Source: Drosophila persimilis (lineage: Eukaryota; Arthropoda; Insecta; Diptera; Drosophilidae). From it: a stretch of DNA of 64,000 nucleotides. The DNA lies in NCBI RefSeq assembly GCF_003286085.1, contig NW_020825298.1, forward strand, positions 7,626,001 through 7,690,000. The letters are read 5' to 3'. Below the pieces are notes generated by a model. It was given only the letters and a program-made list of their open reading frames with translations. It searched no databases and was not told the DNA's origin. How positions within the stretch are numbered: position 1 is the stretch's first letter; every line of letters starts with the position of its first letter. Below are positions 37,846 through 47,661 of this stretch, piece by piece. Made by a program: the position numbers and the translations under genes.

Positions 37846-38433
37846 GTGCAGCAATTGGCCTTTTCGGAGGCTGATGATATTTTCAATCGGTTTCGTTTTT
37901 CTTGGTATTTGCATTGAATTAATTTTGGGTCTCGTCTCTCATTCACAACTATCTTTGACTCGTTTAGAAATAGATCCGTGATCCGAGATCCGATTGTCCC
38001 ACGTAACCGCATGGTGCAATTTCATCAGCCTTTTCCACCCCGAGAATAATCCCCCATAGACGTAAACAACAATACAAAATTTTCGATGTTTGGCCGGTAT
38101 ACCGGTCCGCACCTCTCGCACCAAGACCCAGCCGACAAAAATTTCATCAAAGACGCATTTTCACTTGGCTGCAACGCAATAGGAAAACTTCCTACCATCT
38201 AACGCCTTTCTCTCTCTCTCTGTGGGTACATCTCTCTAGGAATCTCTCTCTTGTAGTACCTGCGCAACGTACTACTGAAATCGAAAGTGAAATCGAAACC
38301 AAGAACCGGTTGTCATTAGTCCATTAGGAGGGTTGATAAGACCCTAATGGGAGAGCAGAGTACCATGTGCCGTCCTCTCTGATTCTCTTTTAGTATCTGA
38401 ATCTCTCGCTCTCTTTTGAAACATATACCGGCA

Positions 38434-38477
38434 CCCGCACGTAGGGCTATGGTTCTATGCTGTGGACTACGTGCGGG
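38434..38477. other. Perfect 11-bp inverted repeat with 22-bp loop
   Basis: CCCGCACGTAG at 38434-38444 is the exact reverse complement of CTACGTGCGGG at 38467-38477. It could be a hairpin or a paired binding site; each arm contains CACGTA/TACGTG. Confidence 0.7.
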
Positions 38478-40238
38478 ATGACACATTACAATTCCATCAG
38501 ACTCCCGTGAGTTCTGGCTCCCATGTGCGTAAAGTTGTTTACGGTTAGGTTCTTTGGGGGTCAGTCAGCACTTAGCTTACATAGATATGTGGGGCCTCCC
38601 TCATTGCCGCCCACCACCTGGGGGCCTATTGCCAGAAATTAACGAATGTGGGTCATGATATAATCTCACTGAAAGTGGCCTGCACTTGGCACTTGTTTGT
38701 GAACTAATTACAGAATTAGGTATCCCATAGTATCGCCATCAAAAGGTGTTTCTAGGAGTTTCCCATAATGCAATATTCCTCTAATGTATCTTTCATCTTT
38801 GAGTAGAAAGATGCATATATATACACCCCTAAAGAGGCACACATATTATCGCCATTCTTCTTAACGATAATTCTTTTTTTCCAGGTGATCTCCATCATTA
38901 TCTACCTAAAATTTTCCCTATAGGTAAGATATATAATCTATTCCCAAAAAAAGAAAGCATCCACTTGACCGCATGTCCACAAAAACCACAACCTAACAAT
39001 GATCACACAGTGTTGGCCAGTGTTTTTCCATTCAAGGTCTTTCTCCAAATTTCATCAGAATTTTTTGAGAGATCATAAATATTCGCACGCTTTAGTCCTG
39101 ACCTTGAATCCTATGTGGGCGCCAATTGTCCCACATTGTGGGGTAGATCCATACACGTGGCACCTTTACATTGCCCTCTGGCCATGGGCTATGGACATAA
39201 GCCAAAAATTCGAATTACGTCGAATCGTGGGCGCCTACGTAAGCATTCGTTCCTTTGACACTATTTTACATGCGTCCAACATTCGTTCGAGTTTTGTCAA
39301 CAGCCCCAACGCCCCCGCGCATATATGTAGTGCTAGCGCCGCTCGTGCCACGAAGTAATTAAATTTATTGATATGCTCATCTACACGTCAGCGATCGACC
39401 CGGCAACGTGCCATTATGGTAATTAGTTATAGATTGCCAGAGGCCAGTCCGCGCACTGCAAAACAGACGCAACAAAATATCACTTCCCGAAATTCTGAGG
39501 AATCACCCACAGACCGTCTTTGGGAGGGCATTACCTATGGATGGCTGATGAAATCTGAGTCATAGTCTTTCCCTGCAACAGTTCTGTTCATAGACAGATA
39601 ACGGAGTTTTTAGGAACCCATATGCATGAAGTGTGGAATCGATTCGATACGAATCGAATCTCGAAAGCTGTTTGCTCATTTAAGTATTTCTTACTAGCTT
39701 GTTTACCAATAATATTGCCGTGCATTAAACAATAACAAATGGCTAAAGATAAACAAAAGCCCAAGGCAAAAGGCGGAGAGGAGGAAACCCCGCAGCAGGC
39801 CCCCCCAATCTATCGCTCTCTCTCCCTCTGCCTCTCGACCGGTCTTTATATCACTATCTCTGTCTTGCTTTTGCCAGAACCGTCTAAGGTGTGCAGCAGA
39901 CGATAGCAAAAACAACACCAAGAAAGGAAGACTATCTTTTGGGGATCCGAACCTTAAGATACTCTCGTAGGTACATTGATATGCTGTGACTTATAAGATA
40001 ATAGATACATATGTATGTATATACCCAAAGATCTATTTCTTAAGTAAGTTGCTTCAGATCAAAGTTAGAGGTGATTCGTAGTAAAACATAAGCTTTTCGA
40101 GTTTCATTGGCTATAATCATAAACAATAAACTTTTTCCAACAAAGAATTGCTTATTGAATTGTTGTTCCTGCATGTTTTCCGGCAGATGGTTCCAATGAA
40201 AGCTTTAGTTATAGAGTATTCCCTGGCGAATCCTACTT

Positions 40239-40245
40239 GTAAACA
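40239..40245 (+). promoter_or_regulatory. Forkhead/FOXO-like site upstream of Thor
   Basis: GTAAACA about 320 bases before the predicted Thor start site. Thor is a known direct FOXO target, so forkhead words here are likely functional, but a 7-base match alone is weak. Confidence 0.4.
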
Positions 40246-40469
40246 GCTAGGAGAAAAAGTAACCATTCCGACCTTATGTATCTGGAGATGCTTCATTACC
40301 TGACGGGCAAATGTCTCTCCTCTAAATCGTACTACCCTCTGCCCAGGGTACCAAGACGGTTCATTAGAATAAACAGCAATAAAAACAACAACGACTCGGA
40401 ATATTGTCATAATACGCAGAAATGCGGCGGCAGACAAAAACATCACGCGAGCGAGAGAGCAGTGCACAA

Positions 40470-40488
40470 CAGAGAGAGAGAGAGAGCG
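40470..40488. promoter_or_regulatory. GAGA tract in the Thor proximal promoter
   Basis: Nine GA units about 45 bases before the TATA box, a usual position for GAGA-factor binding in inducible fly promoters. Confidence 0.5.
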
Positions 40489-40531
40489 ACGCAGGGGAGA
40501 GCTAGCAGAGCTGCTAGAAAGAGCGCCGCAG

Positions 40532-40539
40532 TATAAATA
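40532..40539 (+). promoter_or_regulatory. TATA box of Thor
   Basis: TATAAATA, with the start site expected near 40562-40566 (GCATTC resembles an initiator). A TATA box fits an inducible stress gene and contrasts with the Motif 1/6 promoters of ND-PDSW and Pif1. Confidence 0.75.
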
Positions 40540-40662
40540 GCAGCGGACAGCAAGCATGGACAAGCATTCGCCAGCCCCAAGCAAACAGACAAGCAGCAGA
40601 AGCAGCAGCAGCGAGCGGGAAAAACAGCTGATAAGCGCCACAAACAAAACAACGCAATTTGT

Positions 40663-40670
40663 GTAAACAA
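40663..40670 (-). promoter_or_regulatory. Perfect FOXO/DAF-16 element in the Thor leader
   Basis: GTAAACAA is the exact complement of TTGTTTAC, the DAF-16 family binding element. It lies about 100 bases downstream of the predicted start site, inside the 5' untranslated region. Confidence 0.5.
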
Positions 40671-40785
40671 TAATCAAAAGTCGTAGTAGGAGACGACGAT
40701 AAAAAAAAGCAATAATCAAAAGTGGTTACAAGCCAAGCGGAAAGTTTTTCGAATACCAGCAATAAAAATCAACCAACAATCAAAG

Positions 40786-41419
40786 ATGTCTGCATCACCC
40801 ACCGCCCGTCAAGCCGTTTCCCACGCCCTGCCAATGATGGCCATTGCCAAGACCAAGAAGATCGTCATCACGGATCCCATCCAGATGCCGGAGGTGTACT
40901 CCTCGACGCCCGGCGGTACCCTGTACTCCACCACGCCCGGAGGTGAGTGTCATCTATAGTATTTTTGGCCTTTTGCGGCTGATGAAACTTTGCGTCTGAA
41001 GTGAATCAGTCAGACCAGTCAGGCAGATAAGACGGAGAAAAGTCAGTCCGCGCACATGGGACTTCTGACTGACTCACTATCATTGCCCGCCAGAAATGTT
41101 TGCTCAGCCGTTGTTATCGTCCGGAACTGGACTATACGAATATGCTGATGCAATCGGCACAGAGAACACCTTGACTAATCAAGGGATTTCCATTCTCTAT
41201 CTTTCTCTAGGCACCAAACTGATCTATGAGCGGGCCTTCATGAAGAATCTGCGTGCCTCCCCCTTGAGCCAGACGCCTCCCAGTAATATACCGAGCTGCC
41301 TGATGCGTGGAACACCACGTACCCCCTTCAGGAAGTGTGTGCCAGTGCCCACGGAGCTGGTGAAGAAGACCCAATCGCTGAAGATCGAGGATCAGGAGCA
41401 GTTCCAGCTGGAGCTGTAA
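40786..41419 (+). CDS. Thor: Thor, eIF4E-binding protein (4E-BP)
   Basis: Thor binds eIF4E in the cytoplasm and blocks cap-dependent translation; TOR phosphorylation releases it, and FOXO raises its transcription on starvation and stress. Exons 40786-40942 and 41211-41419 join in phase 1 (GGAG/GTGAGT, CTCTAG/GCACC) to 121 residues. The TOR sites lie in STPGGT (Thr41) and TTPGGT (Thr50). The eIF4E-binding motif is YERAFMK from Tyr58, with Met where mammals have Leu, as in melanogaster. SPLSQTPP and RGTPRTPF carry further proline-directed sites, and FQLEL at the end is the TOS motif. The N-terminus is a few residues longer than in melanogaster. The frame between the exons holds no coding signal. 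Identification is certain. Confidence 0.98.
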
Positions 41420-41650
41420 CCGTTCGGCGGGTCAATTCCAACCAAGCAGCAACTGCCAAAATCATCTAGTTTTTATGTTTGCCAAGACACTGATCTTATA
41501 ATTTTAGAGACCCTCATTTTGTTAACAAAACTACTACCTGACTCCGTTACCTTCCATATCCATCTTAGTCCGTAAGCTAGTAGCTCTTGTAGCGATTGTT
41601 CAGTTTCGTTTTGTTCATTCAGTCATATTGACTTTGTATCTTGTAAATCT

Positions 41651-41944
41651 CTAGCTCCTAAGTGAAATGCAATAAAAAAATAAGTGTTTAAAAATCAAAT
41701 CAAAAAGGACTTTATAAGCCAAATAATTACTTTCTTTATCAGCGAATGAACCTTGCGTGCGCTCGTGTTTGCCACTTTCCACTTCACCTTGGAGGGCCTG
41801 TATTCGGGCCAGATATTGTACTTTCCGATTCACCTTGAGTCTGCGTTTTAATTTTGGCAGTTTGTTGAACTGTTTTGTTAAAGAAAGAGCAAAAGATAGA
41901 GGCACCAGAGAGAAGAACACTCGCATGGAAAAACCGGCCGGCAT
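41651..41944 (-). CDS. Small unrecognised candidate protein with one membrane segment
   Basis: An uninterrupted frame of 97 residues starts MPAGFSMRVFF. Residues about 7-23 are a hydrophobic segment (VFFSLVPLSFALSL), followed by a strongly basic stretch (KLPKLKRRLKVNRK) and a probably helical part (YLARIQALQGEVES). Signal anchor plus basic helix is the plan of small mitochondrial inner-membrane or assembly proteins, and MPAG is also the start of the UQCC6 family, but the rest does not match and I do not assign it. It converges on Thor: its last codons run across the Thor poly(A) signal in antisense, so the real end may be earlier. It is divergent from the candidate gene at 42655. The frame could also be chance. 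Confidence 0.35.
   Translation of the reverse strand: MPAGFSMRVFFSLVPLSFALSLTKQFNKLPKLKRRLKVNRKVQYLARIQALQGEVESGKHERTQGSFADKESNYLAYKVLFDLIFKHLFFYCISLRS
41671..41676 (+). terminator. Poly(A) signal of Thor
   Basis: AATAAA about 250 bases after the stop codon, followed by an A/T-rich stretch and AAGTGTTT. Confidence 0.7.
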
Positions 41945-42654
41945 TTTGGCCCCACCATCTGGGGGGTAGCGCGCGTGGCCCAGTTCTAGACTTTTCAAAA
42001 AACTTGAATAATATAGATACATACTCAAACATACTTATGAATATAAGATGTGTATACGAGTATGTGTGCATATGTAGGAGGGGAAAAGGCAAAGGCAAGC
42101 CGGCAAACAGTCGCACAAAAAATAGATCTTTTAAAACTGCGCATTTAACAAACACGTCGGCTAGCCCTGCCCTGCCGGTCGCACATGTTCGCAACCGAGC
42201 CCACACATACATATGTACATATAGAACCCGATCCGGAGATCTTGCACAGCTCCCCAAACTAGCCGGCACGTTCCCGCCATCCAATCGCATTATAAAATTG
42301 CGCATGAATAATTAAGGAGCCAACACACAAATTGTTTGTTTTTCTGTTTAGCAAACAAATGCAAATCTGTTGAAATAGCATGATTAAATCTTATACCCAC
42401 TACACTTCACGAGAAAGCAGAGATAGCAATATGGAAATTTTATTGGATAGTTTTTTAAATTTTTTTGAGGTGGCCAAGATTTAAATTTAAAGCTTTTTTT
42501 TGCTGGAACTTCCATTAACACACAAAAACCAAAAATACACTGTAATTCTGTTGATTTTTATGTTATTTTTCTTTTTAATAAAAACTATTCAAAATATTTT
42601 AAGTGTTTTTATTGCGATTTCAAAAATTATGTATGTTTGAAGCTGTTCCCTTAC

Positions 42655-43135
42655 ATGAGATCTACATCCAAATTACATTACATACAGCGCCACTGGAAGA
42701 AATCAGCGGCTAAAGAGGCGCCTCCACAGTTAAAAGCGGGCACAAGCGGAACTAACAATACTTACATACACAAGGAAGCTGGCAGCTATGGAATTTCAGA
42801 AATAGGAACTAATAAGAGGTTTGAGGGAAATTGGTCTGTGGTATAGTAGAATGTACGTAATTAAGAGTAGAATTCAATGTAAAGAATGCAGAATCTTTCT
42901 AAAGACAGCGCTTTTGCTTTACAGGTGGATGCAATTCGAGCTGTACTTGAAGTGGGCCTGCGAGGGAGCCCTATCCGCTGTTTTAAAATACAAATATTTG
43001 GTATCGAGGAGCTCCATGGAAATTTGGAGCGTGCTGAACAACATCCTAGCCCTGGACAAGAAGCAGGAGGTACTGCAGAGCTTCATCCGAAGGTGCGCCA
43101 ATGCAGATCCCATATGTGAGATGAGATTCGAATAA
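42655..43135 (+). CDS. Unrecognised two-exon candidate gene
   Basis: The part from 42925 to 43135 has strong coding character (GCC, CTG, AAG, GAG codons) and encodes a helical segment (QFELYLKWACEGALSAVLKY, then SMEIWSVLNNILALD). It follows a good acceptor, TGCTTTACAG. The best partner is a frame from Met 42655 to 42818 (MRSTSKLHYIQRHWKK) with the donor AG/GTTTGA, weak but in the right phase; the join gives 124 residues. The first exon may begin further upstream. The stop codon lies inside AATAAA (43131-43136), so the 3' end may be extremely short. No domain is recognised. The second exon is better supported than the first. Confidence 0.45.
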
Positions 43136-43653
43136 AATATGTACATAGATCGGAAAGTGCAAAACGACTACTTCGTGGTGATACTTATTGCGCATGCATT
43201 TCCATCGGACCAGACTATTATCAGCTCACAATATTATTATTGAAAGTGCTTTTCTGTTCTGTTAATAGTGGATCGACGACCATTCTTTGTCGTGTCAGCC
43301 ACGCCCTCAGCATTGTACACTTTGCCCTCGAATTAGTGGTGAATTTTCAATGGATTTTCTTCAATGTGCAGGCGCCCTGCGGCCCTGCTACGTCATGTCT
43401 AATACAAATTACTCACCTGCAGCCTATGATTAGGTAAGGCCTTTAGCTTCTATATTACTAGACCTATGAGCTATCAAGTACACCCCTGTAACTAATTATA
43501 TACCATAGATGTGTATTTATTTGATCAAGTTTCGATGTTTTGCATAGGAAAAATGTACAAGAATCTCAAATAACTTCGGCAATCTTACATTCTAAACAAA
43601 GGAAGGAGAACTTTTATTACATATTTACAATAAAATATATATATAATTATACA

Positions 43654-43684
<31 letters not shown>

Positions 43685-43754
43685 TTGTGTGTGTGTGTTG
43701 TATTGTACAGCGAAAAGGGAATAAGGAAGCGAGTCCTTGGACCCGCAGCAGCCT
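43136..43754. other. Short intergenic stretch with GT microsatellite
   Basis: A GT repeat lies at 43659-43698. The frame at 43240-43437 has no start context or domain and is not called. The right end is the 3' untranslated region of the minus-strand gene at 43755. Confidence 0.6.
43659..43698. repeat. GT microsatellite
   Basis: About 20 GT units with one TTT interruption. Confidence 0.95.
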
Positions 43755-44738
43755 CTACTTGAACCTCAGAAAGTTCTCCGCTCCCCCCAATGGACCGTGG
43801 CCAAAGTGTAGGGCATCGGGCGTGGAATCAGATCGAGTGCGGGCATCCAGGACAGAGGCCACACGCTGCTGACCGCTGATGTAACCCAAGGAGCCAGATC
43901 CCAGGTAGACATTGCCATTGGCCAAGCGCACGAAGCCCAGACCTCCTGAACCGAGAGCGATGGCATCTCCCTGACCGCCCTGTGAACGTGGCTGGATAGA
44001 AAGGGACTGCTGCTCAAGGAGCAAGGAATTGGCCCTCGAATCCAACTGAACGCCATTACTGGGGCCAGAAGATGCCCCCAAATGTGCTCCGAAGCGATCA
44101 AAGAAGCTGGAGCTCGATAGGAACGGAGCTGGCGACTCGTCGATGTCGTTGTCGATGATCTCGATGACGGCGTACTGCTTCAGCTGCCTGCCATTGGCTA
44201 CGTAGGATTCCCCGGGCGAAATCAGAGCCTGCTTGCCGAAGGGAATGCGCAGTGGTGGTCCTCCTGCCGACACTGGTCCCGGGCCGCTGGGCACCACGAT
44301 GGGCGTGGAGGCAGTGGGGGCCAGAGGCTGGGAGAAACCGTATCCTGGGGGACCGTACACGGGCCTCAGAGTGGGTGTCTGGCCGTGGAAGCTGATGGAG
44401 GAAATTGGCGCTGCCACAGGCGGCGGAAGGTAGGTGGACACAATGGGTCCCGTTGGCTTTGGTGGCAGATAGTGGCTCACAATGTCGGCAGCGGGAGCAG
44501 TGGGGCGAATCCTGGGTATCGGAACTCGAGCGGTGGGCAGGGCCGGCAGCGACGGAATCGGTGGCAGCGGATGGATCGTGGGCAAGGCTCTAAACTGATG
44601 TCCGGAATAGATGGAGGCTGGTGCCGACGGCGCCGAGGGTCTGTCGTAGTGGTAGCCGACATCCGCTCGGATCGACTGCAGCTGCAGGAGGAAGGAGAGT
44701 AGCACCAGGCCCAGGGCAGACAGTCGATGGTGTGGCAT
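43755..44738 (-). CDS. Secreted proline-rich cuticle-like protein with YLPP motifs
   Basis: One exon encodes 327 residues. Residues 1-25 are a clear signal peptide (hydrophobic LGLVLLSFLLQLQSIRA) followed by DVGYHYDRP. Residues about 35-200 are rich in Pro, Ser, Ala and Ile, with two YLPP motifs (HYLPPKPTG, TYLPPPVAA) like those of insect cuticle and chorion-type structural proteins. The C-terminal part is different: a QYAVIEIIDNDIDE segment, then Gly-rich short strands (GLGFVRLANGNVYLGSGSLGYI) and a FGHGPLGGAENFLRF end. The Met at 44738 lies directly after CTATTCCAG, so a 5' non-coding exon is probably spliced on here; the longer frame to 44813 is then intron. Extracellular and structural is inferred; I do not recognise the exact gene. 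Confidence 0.8.
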   Translation of the reverse strand: MPHHRLSALGLVLLSFLLQLQSIRADVGYHYDRPSAPSAPASIYSGHQFRALPTIHPLPPIPSLPALPTARVPIPRIRPTAPAADIVSHYLPPKPTGPIVSTYLPPPVAAPISSISFHGQTPTLRPVYGPPGYGFSQPLAPTASTPIVVPSGPGPVSAGGPPLRIPFGKQALISPGESYVANGRQLKQYAVIEIIDNDIDESPAPFLSSSSFFDRFGAHLGASSGPSNGVQLDSRANSLLLEQQSLSIQPRSQGGQGDAIALGSGGLGFVRLANGNVYLGSGSLGYISGQQRVASVLDARTRSDSTPDALHFGHGPLGGAENFLRFK

Positions 44739-45746
44739 CTGGAATAGAGGCAAGAAACGAGAAGCGAGGGGTTTGTGTGGTAATTGCTCATGTGACATCA
44801 TATAACAGCTCAATCAATCCGATAAATGTTTAATGAGAAGCCAAAGTCGTAAACATAATTGATCAAAAATCACTCAACGAAAGCGGTTGTCTCAGCTCTT
44901 TCGTTGGTGGGGATAATACTCTACTGATTTGATGGGGTACGGTTGGTAATGATTGGTAAAGGGAATACTATGTCTTGGTTGCTCCAAGATTTATATTTTC
45001 GTTCCCAGACTGGTTTCCAAACTCCACCAAAAGAGTATACTTTAGTCCAGCCTATCCCAAAAAAACACTCGTACAACAATGTTTTTTATTTAATTGATTT
45101 AATTTGCGGTGCAACAACTGGTTGCCGCTTGTCGGCTTACTGTTGCTTACTGGTGGATCGCTGGAGCTCGCTCCAGTAATTGGCGTGATATTTCATGCAT
45201 CGATCATTGCCCAAGGCGGTGGTCATAATGGTAGGTAGGTGGGTAGGTAGGAGTCACAGCCTAATTACCCGATCGAAAAGCAAACATCTCTAGCCACAGG
45301 AGGTCTATCTACGAGTGCATAGTATCTTTAAACCAATTAAATTATATCGTTCCATTTAATTGGTTATTTATATTCATTCGTCCCATTAACACTTCGCGGC
45401 GGCCCTCCTCCGTCAGGCATTATCAATCTTCTTGGGCGCACTCGCATTCGCACTACTAGACAAAAGCCAGACCTAGGCGGGCGGCGGTTTAATGATACTT
45501 ATCAACTTTTAGAGTCGCCACCCAGCACAGTGCCACAGCAGTAAAAGCGACCGCAGAGCGTGAAAATAAGTCTAGCTTCTGTGGTGGAAGGTATATATAC
45601 CCTAATATTTGTTTTATTTTTGCGATTTTTGATCAAGTTTCGATACAGCGTATTCTAACCGATATAAAAGAGAGAACTCTCTTAAAACTCTGAGAAAAGT
45701 GTCATTGAAATGTATAGAGTTGTCTAGGAGTTCCTCCTATTGTAAT

Positions 45747-45780
45747 ACCCTCTTGAAGGGTATCCGCAAACTTCGTTACA
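45747..45780. repeat. Dispersed AGGGTAT..AACTTC element, copy 3
   Basis: ATACCCTCTTGAAGGGTAT, an imperfect palindrome, is followed by CCGCAAACTTCG. It is the best-preserved of the three related copies. Confidence 0.5.
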
Positions 45781-47622
45781 GACAGCAGATTCAAGCAAGG
45801 GGCCATGGCTAAAACGGTGTATGGGATGTAGTTGGTGGCCAAGTGGCGTGTGGTCATTGTTGTGGCTGTTGCCCCTGTGCCTGTGGTTGTAGTTGTTGCT
45901 GCTGCTGCTGCGCGTGGGCGTTGCATTGGTGGCACTTGGACTTTTTGTGGCTCGTTGTTTGTTTTTGTTTTTTGTTGGTTACACTTGCCTTTGTTGTTTA
46001 CATAAAAGGCGTTTAATTAAGTCATTAACAAGCGGCAGATAATAATAATACATGTACTACAATGCAGGGCGAACGAATTTGCCATGGGCTAAGGATTTTT
46101 TGGGGAGGCTAACAAACTGTGGGAAAGTATTAAGATTTTATATTGTATATAGAAACAGAATAAAAAATAAATTCTCTGATAAATTTATGTTTCCTTTATC
46201 TTCCTCTTACTCTGCTCTGTTAAACCCCTTTCATTTTCTTATCCAGTTTGTAGCTTAAGTCTTTTGTTTAATGTCCCCACAACACATAAATCTATTGGCA
46301 CGCACAAACCTTTTCGGAGCCCCCTCCCCCACCTCCTGGGTCTGGGTCCCCGACACACAAATAGATTTGTAATAAATTATGCGGTATATGCTCCATAATA
46401 AATCAATAAACTCTTGCCATACGCAACTTTTTCTGTGAGTCTACGATTTTTTTCTGTTGGTGGATTTTTTGCATACAGGAAAAACGCATTTTTTCAGTGT
46501 TGCAGCAGCGTGTGCCAAGCAGGGGTTTTTCCGTTGGGTAAATGGAAAAACACATGCCCCCCAGCAAAGGGGGAGCGAGGCAGAGAGCCAGAGAGGTCTT
46601 TGAGGTGACAGTTGGCACAGACAAACAGGGAAGGGGCTGACGTTTTCCTTTGGGCTTTTCTTTTAGTAGATCCCCGTCTTGGACTGCTATGACTATGCCA
46701 CTGTCTTGAAAGGCACTTGGCCAGCGCGGCAGGCAACCGTCAACTGCTGTTGTTGTTGCGTGCTTTTGGCCACTTCGGACTCAATGAATGAATTGCATTG
46801 ATTGAACGACTCACGCACCTCGCTTTGGGCCCGGTCCGGGGCCTGAATCGGAGGCCTGGTCCAAGTCCACATCCAGTTCTAGCTACGCGCACTATAAATT
46901 TTCCTTTGGAAAGGTAGTTGTGAGAGGGGGTGTGGGAGATGCAGGCTCAAAGTCTGACTCTCGACTTGAATGATGATTGCGTCAGAGACTGCCCCGAAAT
47001 CGAATTAAATGGAAAGATCGTTTCTTTTTAGGTGGAACGGAAATTAGATTTTTTTGGGTTTTTCTTTTTGTTTAATTAAAATCCTTTGTGGATAATGGTT
47101 TTCCCACTCACTTTTTCGGACTAAAAAGCCAAAGGCTAGGGAGTTGCAGGCCATAAAACGCATTCGCTTGGCTGAATATTAAGTTACTCCATTCCAATCG
47201 AATCGAAACGCAGTGCCAGTATCCAGTAGCCAGCAGCCAGTGCCAGGATGTCACGTCATAGCCTCCTCCCTGGGAGGGAGTTGGAGGATAGTCGGGGAGC
47301 TGGAGGTTGTGCAATCTGTTCCCAATCTTCAAAGTGCGTTCGCTTTTGGGCCCAGACTCTTAAATTTGTGTGTGCGAGAGTGTGTGTTTTGGATTAGAGC
47401 CGAAGTCGTGGGTTAGCCAAGGGGCGTTTTGCGTTTAAACCAGTTTAATAAACTGGTATCATTTGCTATCGCATCACTGCTACTTAAAATCTCCATCGAT
47501 GATGGGGGAACAGGGCCACGAATGCGGAGCTAACAAAGTTACTAAGCTGCTGAATGCTGAATGCATTACACACTACCTCCCCTCCACAAATACATACATT
47601 AATCACTCAGCTGCACATCCTC

Positions 47623-47661
47623 CTCGGACTCGGACTCGTACTCGGACTTGGACTCGTACTG
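47623..47661. repeat. GGACTC hexamer repeat
   Basis: Six imperfect copies of GGACTC/GTACTC. Confidence 0.8.

Larger units (their letters stand above)
36540..40530. other. Intergenic region between the Pgant4-like gene and Thor
   Basis: No supported gene. The open frame at 38999-39358 has no domain, no splice context and ordinary intergenic composition. The stretch holds short microsatellites (CTCTCT at 38210-38260, ACATATGTATGT words), an 11-bp inverted repeat at 38434-38477, a dispersed-repeat remnant near 37820, and forkhead-like words (ATAAACAATAAAC at 40119-40131; GTAAACA at 40239-40245). The right end is Thor upstream DNA. Confidence 0.6.

Noticed and set aside
38871..38895. TTTTTTCCAG/GTGATC on the plus strand, resembling a recursive splice site
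   Set aside because: Lies in an apparently gene-free interval between two plus-strand genes, and the donor half is not consensus.
38999..39358. Open frame of 119 codons between Pgant4-like and Thor
   Set aside because: No domain, no splice sites, ordinary intergenic composition.
43240..43437. Open frame of 65 codons with a hydrophobic stretch
   Set aside because: Weak context and AT-rich first half; the part after a CAG at 43371 has some coding look, but no partner exon was found.
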